This document shows positions 43,759-55,890 of a DNA stretch of 64,000 bases, one piece after another. Under the pieces are notes generated by a model. It worked only from the letters and a program-made list of their open reading frames with translations, did not search any database and was not told the DNA's origin. The stretch spans positions 149,814,041 through 149,878,040 of the forward strand of contig CM038053.1 of assembly GCA_021397845.1 (NCBI GenBank). Reading direction: 5' to 3'. The position numbers and the translations under genes were made by a program. Origin of the DNA: Areca catechu (taxonomy: Eukaryota > Streptophyta > Magnoliopsida > Arecales > Arecaceae). Numbering within the stretch: position 1 is the stretch's first letter; the number at the start of each line of letters is the position of its first letter.

Positions 43759-46700
43759 ATGTCTACTAATCTGTCACTCCGGTCATTATTAGATAATGAC
43801 AAGCTCATGGGACCCAACTTCGATAGCTGGTATCGAAGACTGAGAATTGTTCTCGAGCACGAACGGATCCTTTATGTATTAACGGATCCGGCACCTGAGG
43901 GCCAGCCCCCACCGCACATACTGCAGTCAGAGATGCTTATCAAAAGTGGGTCTCTGACCGTACTACGGTGCGGTGCATTATGTTGGCGGCTATGAACGAC
44001 GAGTTCAGTCGCAGATTCGAGGAGGCCCAACCGGAGGAAATCCTTCAAAAATTGAAGGAATCTTTTGGTGCTCCAGACGACGTTGAAAGTACAGGGTTTC
44101 CTCTACCATCTTCAACGCTCGAATGACTGAAGGGTCCTCGGTCACTGATCATGTATTGTACATGATTGAGATGATCGAGCGCTTGGCCAAACTCGGATAT
44201 CCTTTCCACGAGCAGCTTGGGAAGGATGCGATTTTGAATTCTTTGCCTCCCTCCTACTTACCTTTTCTAGATCACTATAGATTAACAAGGCCTGTAGTCA
44301 ACTACCATGGGTTGATGGGGTTACTACAGACTTATGAAAAGGATCACCAGCTCCAAAAGAGCTTGGTGAATTTAGTGGGAGGCAGTGCGGCAAGGCGTCG
44401 TCCCTTTAAGAAAGGGAAAAAGAAAAAGAATAAAAATAAAATGGTGCAAAGTGCTGGGCCCAGTCAGATTAAGAAGAAAGCTGACCAGAGTCAGGCAGAA
44501 TGCTTCTACTGCAAGAAGCCGGGTCATTGGAAGAGGAATTGTTCCGCTTACCTAGCTACACTTGACCGAACAGGCCGAAGAAGAAGAAGCAGCAAAAGGT
44601 TGCTGGACAAGGTATTTATATGATAAATCCTTGTTGTTTTTCTATTTGTGATACTACTAACTGGATATTAGATACTGGTAGTCCTTATCATATTTGCAAT
44701 ACGTTGCAGGGACTACAAGTTAGTAGAAGATTCGAGAATGGCGAGAGATTTCTGAATGTGGGGAACGGAAGTCAAGCTCCAGTCCTGGCATTGGGAATTG
44801 TCAATCTATTTTTCGAGTCTTGTAAAGTTGTTCTTAGTGATTGTCACTATTGTCCATCATTCCTTGTAAATATTATCTCTGTAGGCCAGTTGGCCAGTAA
44901 TGGTTATGAACTATTAATCAAGAGTGATTTTTGCAAAGTCATTATGAATGATATTGTGGTTATGACTGGACATATTAAGAATGGCATTTATGTTTTATCA
45001 CAGCCTATTGGTGTAATGTACATTTCTTGCAAACGCCCTAGATTAGATAATGTCAATGATGCTTATCTCTGGCATTGTAGGCTAGGTCATATAAACAAGA
45101 ATAGAATCAACAGGTTAGTGGGAGAAGGTCTCCTAAACGTTAGTGATTGTGAATCACTGCCAACTTGTGAATCTTGTTTACTTGGTAAGATGACCAAGTC
45201 ACCTTTTACTGGAAAAGGTGTACGAGCCGATGACATTTTGTGTCTAGTACATACTGATGTATGTGGACCAATGAATGTCGATGCCAAGGGTGGGTATAAA
45301 TATTTCATTACATTTACGGACGACCTCTCAAGGTACGGTTATGTCTTTTTGATGAGACATAAATCTGAATCGTTTGAGATGTTCAAACGGTATCGTAATG
45401 AAGTTGAAAAACAAACCGGGAAGCTTATTAAAATCCTTCGATCAGATCGAGGTGGAGAATATCTTTCTGGGGAGTTTTTGACTTATCTTGAAGAGAATGG
45501 GATTCTCTCTCAATGGACACCTCCTGGGATGCCTCAGTTAAATGGTGTGTCTGAAAGGAGGAATCGGACTCTGTTAGACATGGTCAGATCCATGATGGGA
45601 TTTGCAAATCTGTCAACTTCCTTTTGGGGGTATGCTTTGGAGTCAGCATGCTATCTTCTAAATAGAGTTCCGAGTAAGTCTGTTAACAAAACTCCATATG
45701 AAATATGGAATGGGCGTAAGCCGAGTCTATCACACCTTCGGGTTTGGGGATGTCTGGCTTATGTCAAGCATTTGGAAACAGATAAACTTGGACCTAGGTC
45801 TGACAGGTGCCTCTTTGTTGGGTATCCTAAAGAGTCTAAGGGTTATTTCTTCTATATGCCTGGGGAACAAAAATTGTTCGTCAGTCTTAGAGCTACCTTT
45901 TTGGAAAGGGAGTACCTTACTGAAGGTGCTCAAGCTGCCAATGTTGAGCTTACTGAAGTTCAACAGATAGAAGAACCAAATCACTCAAGGACTGCTACAG
46001 AACCCGTTATGATAAGATCAAACCTTGAGCCTCTTGACCAGTCATTAAGGAGATCTGGTAGAGTACCGCGTCAACCGGACAGATACTATGTTTTCTGGTC
46101 CGAGACGGTGATCCCGTTGAGCTCGATGAGAACAACGAGGATCCAATCACCTATATGGACGCGATGCAGAGGTCTGATTCTGAGTTGTGGCTAGGAGCCA
46201 TGAAATCTGAAATGGAGTCCATGGAAATCAACAAAGTATGGACTTTGGTTGATCCACCTGAAGGGGTAAAACCCATTGGGTGCAAAATGGGTCTTCAAAA
46301 GGAAACGGGGCGCAGATGGGCAGGTAGAGACCTATAAAGCCCGTCTGGTTGCCAAGGGTTATCGTCAACGTTATGGTATTGACTATGACGAGACGTTTTC
46401 CCCTGTGGCAATGCTCAAGTCTATTCGGATTATGCTTGCCTAGCTGCATATCTGGATTATGAAATCTGGCAAATGGATGTCCGAACAGCTTTCCTGAATG
46501 GTGAGCTAGATGAGGAGGTGTATATGATGCAACCTGAAGGGTTCACATCCACAGATGAATCTAAGGTATGTAAGCTTAGTAGGTCCATCTATGGACTAAA
46601 GCAGGCGTCTCGGAGTTGGAACATGCGTTTTAATAAGTGTATCAAGACGTATGGTTTTGTTAGGAACAAAGAAGAACCCTGCATATATAAGTGGGCAAAT

Positions 46701-47713
46701 GGTTCTGTAGTTGTATTTCTTGTACTGTATGTGGATGACATTCTCTTAATCGGGAATGACATCCCTGCATTACAGGGAATAAAGGTCTGGTTGTCATCCC
46801 AGTTTTCTATGAAAGACCTGGGTGAAGCTTCTTTCATACTAGGTATGAAGATCTATAGGGATAGATCAAGGAAGCTTCTGGGTTTGTCCCAGTCTACGTA
46901 CATTGATACCGTGCTGAAAAGGTTTAGCATGGAGAAATCCAAGAAAGGCTATCTTCCGATAGGCCATGGAATTTCTCTTTCCAAGAAGGATTGTCCGACA
47001 ACTCCTGAGAAAAGAGAGCGTATGAGTAGGATTCCTTATGCTTCGGTAGTAGGGTCCATCATGTACGCCATGACATGTACTAGACCAGACGTGGCATACT
47101 CATTAGGAATAGTGAGTCGATACCAGTCTGACCCAGGTGAAGCACACTGGAAGGTTGCAAAGACCATCCTGAAGTATTTGCGAAATACCAAGGACCAGTG
47201 GCTTCTTTTTGGAGGACCTGACTTGAAACTTGTGGGGTATACTGACTCCAGTTTCCAGTCAGATAGGGATGATAGCAAGAGTGTATCTGGTTTTGTTTTT
47301 ACCCTGAATGGTGGAGCTATCTGCTGAAGAGTTCCAAGCAGCACACTGTAGCAGACTCTGTATGCGAAGCGGAATATATTGCAGCATCTGATGCAGCAAA
47401 GGAAGCTGTTTGGTTGCGAAAATTTCTTGGCGAGCTGGGAGTGGCACCTTCCCTGGATGGTCCTGTTCCAGTGTACTGTGACAGCACTGGAGCCATTGCT
47501 CAAGCCAAAGAGCCGAAGTCCCATCAGCGTACCAAGCATATTCTGCGCCGATTTCATCTTGTGCGAGAAATCGTGGAACGAGGTGATATCGACCTTCTGA
47601 AGATTGACGGAAAGGAGAACCTGGCTGACCCCTTTACTAAAGTCGTTGGAATTCAAGAACTCAATAATTGTAAATGGAAGATGGGTATACGATACTGTTC
47701 TGATTGGCTTTAG
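43759..47713 (+). pseudogene. Angela-B gag-pol polyprotein (about seven one-base indels)
   Basis: Same polyprotein as Angela-A, start ATG 43759 and stop 47711-47713. Motifs: zinc knuckle CFYCKKPGHWKRNC (44501-44542); protease DTGS (44671-44682); integrase HCRLGH, CESC, HTDVCGP, LRSDRGGEY and NGVSERRN; RT YVDD (46728-46739); RNase H GYTDSSFQSD and VEYIAASDA. Compared with Angela-A, single-base changes in length lie near 43900, 44090, 44566, 46090, 46287, 46440 and 47325: six losses and one gain, all in short runs of the same base. No clear nonsense substitution was seen. Either the copy has decayed only by slippage-type indels, or these are consensus errors in the assembly and the frame is really open. 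Confidence 0.93.
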
Positions 47714-47716
47714 TCC

Positions 47717-47726
47717 AAGTGGGAGT
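47717..47726 (+). other. Angela-B polypurine tract
   Basis: aagtgggagt directly before the 3' LTR start TGTTGGG; identical to Angela-A. Confidence 0.85.
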
Positions 47727-49781
47727 TGTTGGGAAATGTGTCCCAAAGCCAATTTCTACTGTAAACAGTTGTACATTTGATGTAATTATGTATGAATTAT
47801 ATTATTGAATAAAATATTTATTCTGACAGTTCATCACTATTTCATCTTTCTGTAATGAGTTCTTCAGTGATGAAGTCCTTAGGACTATTTGTATGTGATA
47901 TAGAGAGGATATATCATATAGTCCTAAAATTGTTCGCGACCAAATGATACACTTATTTCAGGATGATAGTATATCAAGTATAGGTCGTTGTGTGCCATAG
48001 TCGTTGGTTGTCCTCTTAACCAAGGAGTGTAGAGACACTGGTATGGCATGCAGATGTTGTGTTTGACATTTCATCGAACGTGACCCGTCTGTACTTTTTC
48101 TGCCTAGAGTTTTGATATGGACGTAGTTATCCCTCAGACATGAGATCGTCATGGTAGCTTGCGAGCAACTCATTGTACTTTGGTACTGGACTATCTGGAT
48201 TTCTAATCCAGGGACGGAAGGTTTCTGGGTACAGTTAAGTACTCGTGTAGCGGTGATCGGATCAAGATGGGATTGACCCCTCCAAAGTGTTTGGAGCAAT
48301 ATCTTACTGTGTTTCAATTTAGCAAAACCTTGGCCAGGGTAGTCACTGTAAAGTGTTACAGGACTTGTGAGATTGAGACACATTGTTGATGGACTTTATG
48401 GGTTGGGCAGTTAAACCCTAAGTCTTCCTGAGCATTGAGGTCAAAGGGATTAATTACAAGGTTTCCATATCTCCTGGTTCTTGATTGTTGCTCTGCAACT
48501 TCGACCTATCCGGACGTCGGTGTCATTGCTAGATGGCGACTTTGACTGGTATTGGAAATGTTCCAGTGCTACCGGCTTAGTGTTCGAACCTATGGGGTCA
48601 CACACCATAGGGTTTCTACTTGATCTAGTGATCGGAGAACGATTGGGAATCGTTCGTGGACTCACAGAGAAAAAGGGTTTTTCTTTATCCAAGTGTCAAC
48701 ACTTGATATTCTTGAAAGTGTCGACACTTGTGTAAGTGTCGACACTTGTTGATTTCGCAAGTGTAGACACTTGATGTCACAAAAAGTTGTGACATGAAAT
48801 TTTCACTAATAGTTGGTGATGCATGGGGTGAATTAAGTAATGTGATTACTTGATAGCCCAATTTGATTGAGCTATAAAAATCTGGAACGAATCAAATAGG
48901 ATTTGGTTCAAAATGGGTTTGGGTCCAATCGGGTTGAACCCAATGTATGCACACTTGATCCAATTGATTTTAGTTATGAATTAAAATCAATTAATACATT
49001 TAATCTGAATTTAAATAAGTTTAAATTCATTTTTGGGGAGTTATGTAACTTCCCATGACCATAACTCCCCATAACTACCCATTACCACACCTATAACTCC
49101 CCACTCTCCCTCTCCCTCTCCATCTACTTAAGGGGCTGAAATGGGAGGACGAAAATAAGAAAAAATTCAGCAAAGAAATGCTGAAAAATCAAAGGGAAGA
49201 AAGGGAAGAAACTAGGAAAAAGTTCTAGTTTTATAGGTGTGAGGTTTTTGGAGAAAAGTGTGCTTTTTTGTACCTAGAGATCTAGGTCTTAGGATTGAGT
49301 GTTTGGGAAGGGTTCCAACCACTCATTCTCCACCTCTTGAGCTTCTTCATTCATTCGGAGAGTCCGGCATCGAAAGAAGAAAAGGAGTCCCGATCAAATC
49401 GTTCCACAACAAGCTAGCACTTGGAGTGGAAGTAGATTTTGAAAGAGCCCTGGTGTGAACCACCACCTGTAGAGGCCGGACACGTGTGCGGCTAAGCAGA
49501 GTTCTTCCTCCTGCTCCTGGATCTTTCGCAGTGGAGAGCGTCTCCATTTTATACAAGGTATGGTTTTACATATATAGATATGTTGCTTTGAAATGTTCAT
49601 AGCATGAATTCAGATTTCACTGTTTATATTAATCATTCATGCAAGATCTTGGGACAAGTAGCATAGAAAAGTTTTAAAGCATGCTTAGATTAAATGTTAA
49701 TCATTTTATCATGCTTCCGCTGCATGTTATTTTGAAAAAGTTTTAAAATACAAAGCATGCTTGCTACTAGATTTCCTTTCA
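47727..49781 (+). mobile_element. Angela-B 3' LTR
   Basis: 2,055 bp. The palindrome array is at 48691-48772 (starts 48691, 48716, 48734, 48759) and its hairpin at 48775-48794. Differences from the 5' LTR are mostly one-base indels, for example in the runs near 48234, 48299, 48520, 48611 and 48825. Confidence 0.93.
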
Positions 49782-49786
49782 TAATC
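49782..49786. repeat. Target-site duplication of Angela-B, right copy (TAATC)
   Basis: One mismatch to TAACC at 39854-39858. Confidence 0.7.
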
Positions 49787-49990
49787 GATCCTGAAGTGCT
49801 GCTGGTCAATGAAACTGAAGTCCACATGGCGTCCTCCGATGACCATCTTCGAACTCATCCGGTTAGAGGCTACAAAAAGAGGTCAAGTAGGCGGATCTGG
49901 AGCTCTAGCTTTGTGTCTGGCCTTAGTTCTTCGCTCTTCTTCCTAATTGGACTGCCAAGGGCGACAGACAACTTGTTTCCGGGGTCCCAT
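49787..49990 (-). pseudogene. SIRE-2 extra 3' ORF, N-terminal part
   Basis: ATG at 49990 begins MGPRKQVVCRPWQSN, a short basic N-terminus, then after stop codons the segment KMVIGGRHVDFSFIDQQHFRID runs to the Angela-B insertion. This looks like the start of the plant transposon-protein domain that continues at 39853. Confidence in the start is moderate; the join is supported by the target duplication and by the domain order. Confidence 0.6.
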
Positions 49991-50600
49991 TGCACAGAAT
50001 AGAGATTTGAACAAGTTTGGATGAAAAACCTAGGGTTTTTAGGGTTCAAATTGGAAAAGGGAAGCGGAAAGTCGTTCAATCCAAGCCAAAAAGCATCCCA
50101 ATCGAAGAATCAAAGGATTTTGAGCACAAACTGGAGGGAAAGAGGAGTGTGGAGTACCTTAGGGTATATGTCGGCTCGAGTGGGGAGAATAAATGAGAAA
50201 AAAACACTTCGGAAGGCCCTTATCCTCGGTCTGCTACCGTTCATGTGTGGACACATCAATTTAAAAACCAAAAAAATAATAGATAGAAAATCTGCTCAAA
50301 TACACTAGAAATTCAATGAAATTTATGATAAATGAATACGATTCATGTCAAATTGATCTATTTGAGTCAAAGATTGGAAGATTTTAATCAAAAGGATTAA
50401 TGATCACAAGTTCTCTTCAAATTATACAAAATCGATCTTCTAGAAGAGGCTTAGTCAAAATATTAGCTAATTGAAATTCATACTAATAAATTCAAGCACA
50501 ATATCAGTATTTTCAATATGATCTCTAATAAAATGATGTCTAATTTCAATATGTTTACTCTAGAATGTTGAACAAGATTTTTAGTCAAGCAAGTAGCACT
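49991..50600 (-). other. SIRE-2 spacer between RNase H and the 3' ORF
   Basis: About 600 bp, AT-rich, no conserved frame. Element-sense sequence includes gaaccctaaaaaccctaggtttttc just upstream of the ORF start, resembling a plant 5' leader. It may hold the signal by which the 3' ORF is expressed. Confidence 0.5.
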
Positions 50601-53490
50601 GGTATTATCACACTTTATAGGTGTACTAGCCAACTTGATTCCAAAATTTTCAAGTTATTGCTTAATCCACAAGATTTGAACACAACAACTTCTTGTTGCA
50701 ATATACTCAGCCTCAGCTGTGGATAATGCAACTGAAGTTTGTTTCTTGCTAAATCAAGAGATTAAGTTAACTCCAAGAAATTGGCAAGTACCACTAGTAC
50801 TCTTTCTATTTAATTTACAACCAGCAAAATCAGCATCAGAATATCCAATTAATTCAGTAGATAAATTTCTAGAATACCATAAACCAACATCAATTATATC
50901 AGATAGATATCTAATAATACGCTTAACATCCAATAGATGTGATTCTTTAGGTTCAAACTGATATCTAGCACACATGCATACACTAAACATTATATCTGGT
51001 ATACTAGTAGTTAAGTACAATAAAGAGTCAATCATATCTCTGTATAATTTTTGATCTACAGATTTACCATGCTCATCTTTATCAAGTCTACAAGAGGGGT
51101 TTATAGGTGTACCTATTGATTTGGTAGTCTCCATCCCAAACTTCTTTATAATCTCTCTTGTATACTTAGCTTGGTTGATAAAGATTTCATATTTAGTTTG
51201 CTTGATCTAGATTTCGAGAAAGAAACCGAGTTCTTCCATCATGCTCATCTCGAACTCACCCTACATTAGCTTAGCAAACTCTTGACAAAAAATGTCATTA
51301 GTAGTACCGAAAATGATATCATCAACATATATTTGTACTACTAATAAATCATTATCTTTCTTTTTCAGAAACAAAATTTTATCAACATGGCCTCTAGAAA
51401 ATTCATTTTCTATCAAAAATTTGCTGAGTCTTTCATACCGGCTCGAGGTGCTTGCTTTAATCATAAAGTACTTTGTACAATTTAAAAACATGATCAGGAT
51501 GTGCGTGATTTTCAAATCCAGGTGGTTGTTCAATAAAAACTTTTTCTGTTATAAAACCATTCAGAAAAGCACTTTTAATATCCATTTGAAATAGTTTGAA
51601 ATTCATAAAATAAGCAAATGCTAATAGTAGTCTAATTGCTTCAAGTCTAGCAACATGAGCAAAAGTTTCATCAAAATCAATTCCTTCTCCTGGTTGTAGC
51701 CTTTGGCAACTAGCCTAGCTTTATTTCTAACAACAATTCCATTTTCATCTAACTGATTCCTAAATACCCATTTAATGCTAATAATAGAAACATTAGATGG
51801 TCTTTCTATTAATGTCCAAACATTATTTCTATCAAACTAAATTAGTTCATCTTGCATGGCATTTATCCAGTTAGGATCTTTTTCAGCATCTTCAAAACAT
51901 TTAGGCTCTACTTGAGAAACAAAAGCTATATAATCATATTCTTTTATAAGTGAAGCTCAAGTTCTTACCCTTTTAGAGGGATCATCTAGGATTAATTCCT
52001 TGGGATGTCCATGAGCATACCTCCACTTCTTAGATAGATCTTGGTGCTTTGGAGTGTCTTCACCTTTTTCACTTTTGTCTTGATCTTTTTCACTTGGCTG
52101 AGGGGTTGATCATTCAGTGTCAACTTTTGAAGCTTATCAGCACATGTACACACATCAGAAGTATCCTCTTTTTTGGAGGATTTGTTAGTAGATTTTTCAA
52201 AAATAACATATACAGACTCCTCTACAACTAAGGTTCTTTTGTTAAAAACTCTGTATGCCCTACTTGATGTCGAGTATCCTAAAAAGATACCTTCATCAAA
52301 CTTGGCATCAAATTTTCTAAGATTGTCTTTGTCATTATTTAAGATAAAACATTGATAGCCAAAAACTCAAAAATACTTTAAAGTTGGTTTTCTTTGATTC
52401 CAAAGTTCGTAAGGAGTTTTCTTCAAAATAGGATGGATTAAAACTCGATTCAAAATATAACATGTAGTACTAACGGCTTCAGCCCAAAAACATCTTGGTA
52501 AATCATTTTCACAAAGCATAGTGCGTGCCATTTCTTCTAAAGTATGATTTTTTCTTTCTACTATCCCATTCTGCTGAGGTGTCCTAGGTACAGAAAAGTT
52601 GTGTTCAATACTTTATTCATTACAAAAACTTTCGAAATCCTGATTTGCAAATTCAGTTCCATGATCACTACGAATGCAAACAACTGAAACACCCTCTTCA
52701 TTTGAAAATTTTTGATAAAACTTTATAAATGCAGAAAATGATTCATCTTTATATGCTAGAACGAAAACCCATGTAAATCTCAAAAAATCATCCACTATGA
52801 CTAATCCTTATCTCTTGCCTCCTAGATTGATGTTCTAGTTGGTCCAAAGAGACCATATGAAGTAGTTCTAGTGGTCTACTAGTAGTTACAAAACCTTTAG
52901 ATTTGAAAGAAGTTTTAACTTGTTTTTCAAATTGACATGCTTGGCAAACTTTATATTTTCAAAACAGAGTTCAGGTAAATATCTAACTAAATTCTTTTTA
53001 CAAAATTTTGAAAGTAGATACATACTAGCATGCCCTAATATTCTATGCCAAAGCTAACTAGTCTCATCTTTAGTAGAATTCATTGCAACAAGACATTCTC
53101 TATTAGGCAAAAATAGATCATCCAAATCTACCAAATAAATGTTACCATGCCTTTTTCCAATGAATTGTACTCCATTTTTATTCGGACTAGCAATCATGCA
53201 ATAAGATGATTTGAAAATAACTCGAAAACCTTTATCGCAAAATTGACTAATACTTAGAAGATTATGCTTTAAACATTCAACTAAAAGTACATTACTAATA
53301 CAACTAGAAGGAGTAATTGAACCTTACCAATACCAATAATTTTTTCTTTACCATTATCCTCGAAGGTCACACTCTCTCCATTCATTGCTTCAAGAGAAGT
53401 GAATTGCTTCACATCTCCCGTCATATACCTTGAACAACCACTATCAAGACACCAAAGTCTTTTGTTCTCCTTGGTTGCAAGACACACCTG
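50601..53490 (-). pseudogene. SIRE-2 pol: protease, integrase, reverse transcriptase, RNase H
   Basis: Copia-order pol on the minus strand. Protease with CLDSGCSRYMTG (DSGC at 53434-53445). Integrase with MDDFLRFTWVFVLAYKDES and IRSDHGTEFANQDF (52613-52795), preceded by a GAG-pre-integrase region (52900-53280). RT with the catalytic YVDD (51318-51329, in VVQIYVDDIIFG). RT end and RNase H with GTPINPSCRLDKDE, IGYSDADFAGCKLNRKSTSG and CQFLG (50754-51134), then a degraded EAEYIA region to about 50600. Many stops and frameshifts. It is less degraded than SIRE-1. Confidence 0.87.
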
Positions 53491-53559
53491 CAGTACAAAT
53501 CAAGCTTTGTTTTTAGTTACCCAAGCTAATTGGGTCATTTAGGGTTAGCACTTAAAATA

Positions 53560-55152
53560 GTTCTTTTTGGAATCCAAATTTTTTCAAAAGAGTTAATTTT
53601 TTTCAAATTACATTGAAAAGATTTATGATCTTGCTTTTTACAAGAAAAATATGTTATGCTAGATGATGCAGGTAAAAAAGTTTTTAAAGTTCTTTTGTTA
53701 TTTTTGGGGTATATAACCTAATCCTGCTTTGTTGAAAATGGCTCTTTGGCTATTCAAAATAGGTTTAGTTTTTTTAAATTATAGGTAAATTTTTCAACAA
53801 AAGGCTTCATTTTATCAAGTACATTTTTGTACTTTACATTTTTTGATTCTAAATCCTTATTTTTCTTTAAAAGATCATCATTAGAAATAATAGTTTTGGA
53901 TCTTTTTAAAACTTCATTTTTCATTGTCAAAGCATTGTTTTTCTTTTCTAAAATGTCTAGTTTAGTTTTCAAATCACTAACTTCATTTAATAAAGAATTG
54001 TTTTCATGAGAAAAGCTATTTGTATGCTTTTTCAATCTTTTATTTTCAGATAAAACTAATTTGTAATCATAAGTTCATCAAAAGCATTTCTTAACTCATC
54101 AAAATAAAATCTACTTCGGTATCAGAATTTACCTTATCTTGCTCTTGATGTGCCATTAGACAAAGATTTGCAATTTCTGTTTACTCTTCTTCAGAACTGG
54201 AGTCCTCACTATCGCTCTAAGTGGCCATCATTGCTTTCTTCCTTAACTTCTTCCTTGACTTCTTTAGGAGAGGGCAGTCAAATTTGTAGTGACCCGGCTT
54301 CTTCCACTCGAAGCATGTAGGTACTTCCTTCTCCTTTTCTTTCTCTTTCTCTTTTTCCTTTTCTTTATTGGATTGAAATTTTTTCTTGTAAGGGAACTTC
54401 CTCCTCTTCATGAATCTTCTAAATTTTTAGCAAGGAGTGCTTCTTCACCTTCATCTTTTCTTCTTCTTCGGACTCATCTATTGAGAATTCTTGTATATTT
54501 GATTTGAATGCAATCCCCTTTTTCTTCTTGTCCATGTCCATTAACTTTTGCTTCAAATTCAGCTCATAAGTCATAAGCAATCCAACCAGCTGCTCTAATG
54601 GTAGCTTGTCAACGTCATTTGCTTCTTGGATGAAGGTTACCTTAGGATCCCACAATGTTGGAAGTGACCTGAAAATTTTATTCACAAGATCAGCGTTAGA
54701 CATTACTTTTCCTAGACTTCTCATTCCATTTATAATATTTGTAAAATCTAGTGAACATATACTCATTAGGTTCCATTGGAACATTTCATAAGTATGCACT
54801 AACATGTTCGCCTTGGTATTTTTCACTTGATCGGTACCCTTATGGGTAACTTCAAGTATGTCCCATATTTTTTTGGCTGAAGTGCAAGTAGATATCCTAT
54901 TGAATTCACTAGGATCTAATGCATAATAAAGGAGATTCATTACCTTAGCATTGATCTCGATTGCTTAATGTCATTTTCATCCCAATCCTCTTCGAGCTTT
55001 GGGATGGAAACATCATTAACCACAACCGAAGGAATATGACTTTTATCAACTACTCTCCATAAGTTATATTCAATAGAATACATATAAATTCTCATCCTAG
55101 TTTTCCAATATATATAATTTGACCCTATACTCGTACCAATAGGGGCTGCCAT
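53560..55152 (-). pseudogene. SIRE-2 gag
   Basis: ATG at 55152 (MAAPIGTSIGSNYIYWKTRM). A frameshift follows after about 70 residues, then the capsid block AMNLLYYALDPSEFNRIS, AKKIWDILEVTHKGT, LPLEQLVGLLMTYEL (54419-54940). A (KE)n run precedes the zinc knuckle CFEWKKPGHYKFDC (54274-54315), in which the second Cys ligand is Trp (codon TGG at 54304-54306). A coiled coil with NNSLLNEVSDLKTKLDIL follows (53754-54035). It is the UBN2-type gag of SIRE elements. Confidence 0.87.
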
Positions 55153-55195
55153 AGATCTTTACTCAAGGAGGTAAAGCCTATAAACTGAGAACAGG

Positions 55196-55207
55196 GCTCT
55201 GATACCA
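55196..55207 (-). other. SIRE-2 primer-binding site (tRNA-iMet)
   Basis: Minus strand tggtatcagagc, two bases from the LTR end caaca. Confidence 0.9.
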
Positions 55208-55209
55208 CT

Positions 55210-55890
55210 TGTTGCCCAGTAAGCAACCCAAGAGGGGAGGTGAATTGGGTCTCTAAAAAAAAAATACTTGATGCAATACAATAGTATGTAATCCAATTCA
55301 ACAATTAATCAAGGTATTAAGAATTCAAATGTAATACTCTTAAGTAAATGTGCAACGAAAATAAAGAGCAATAAATATAAGAACAATAAGAGGAGACAAT
55401 CAACCACAAAGACAAAGAAGTATAGTGGTTCGGTGCTATCCAATGCACCTACATCCACTCTCTAAGATCCCCTTGGAAATTCACTATAATCTCAACCGAT
55501 TACAGCCGATTAGTTTTCTGGGCTCACTAATCAAAATCCAACTTGTTTTCATAAGGCTCATAAGTCAAAACCTCACTTAGTTTTATAGGCTAACCAAGAA
55601 CCTAAATGGTTTTAAGGCTCACCACCAACCTCCCTTGGTTTTCCAGGCTAACCAAGAACCTAAGTGGTTTTCAAAGGCTCACCAATAACCTCCCTTAGTT
55701 TTTCAATAGGCTAGCCAAGAACCCTTATAACAAATAATAGTTTGAAGTACAAAAAATAAAAGCTTTCTAATAAAAAGCGGGTATATTTTTGAAGCTCAAA
55801 GTTGTGATGCTTTTGAACTTGATGAAGCCTCTTTGATTGTTCAGGAATGGTTGATCTTTAATGCTCTTGAATGCTTGGAGGCTTGCTTTT
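55210..55890 (-). mobile_element. SIRE-2 5' LTR, first part
   Basis: TGTTGCCCAGTAAGCAACCC..., parallel to 35761-36450. It breaks at gaggcttgctttt, where element D is inserted; the last five bases (ctttt, 55886-55890) are one copy of the target duplication. Confidence 0.9.
55886..55890. repeat. Target-site duplication of element D, left copy (CTTTT)
   Basis: Matches 62337-62341 exactly. The uninterrupted site gcttgcttttgcttgag is seen in the SIRE-2 3' LTR near 36450. Confidence 0.92.

Larger units (their letters stand above)
39859..49781 (+). mobile_element. Angela-B: complete Ty1/copia Angela/BARE-type element
   Basis: A 9,923-bp plus-strand element, same family as Angela-A and nearly identical along its length, in opposite orientation. 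LTRs are 39859-41911 and 47727-49781; PBS, leader, gag-pol and polypurine tract are present. It is inserted in the extra 3' ORF of SIRE-2. The coding region has about seven one-base indels (listed under the gag-pol entry). Confidence 0.93.

Noticed and set aside
43759..47713. Programmed frameshifting to explain the broken frames of Angela-B
   Set aside because: Seven shifts, absent in Angela-A at the same places; Angela-type elements encode a single frame.
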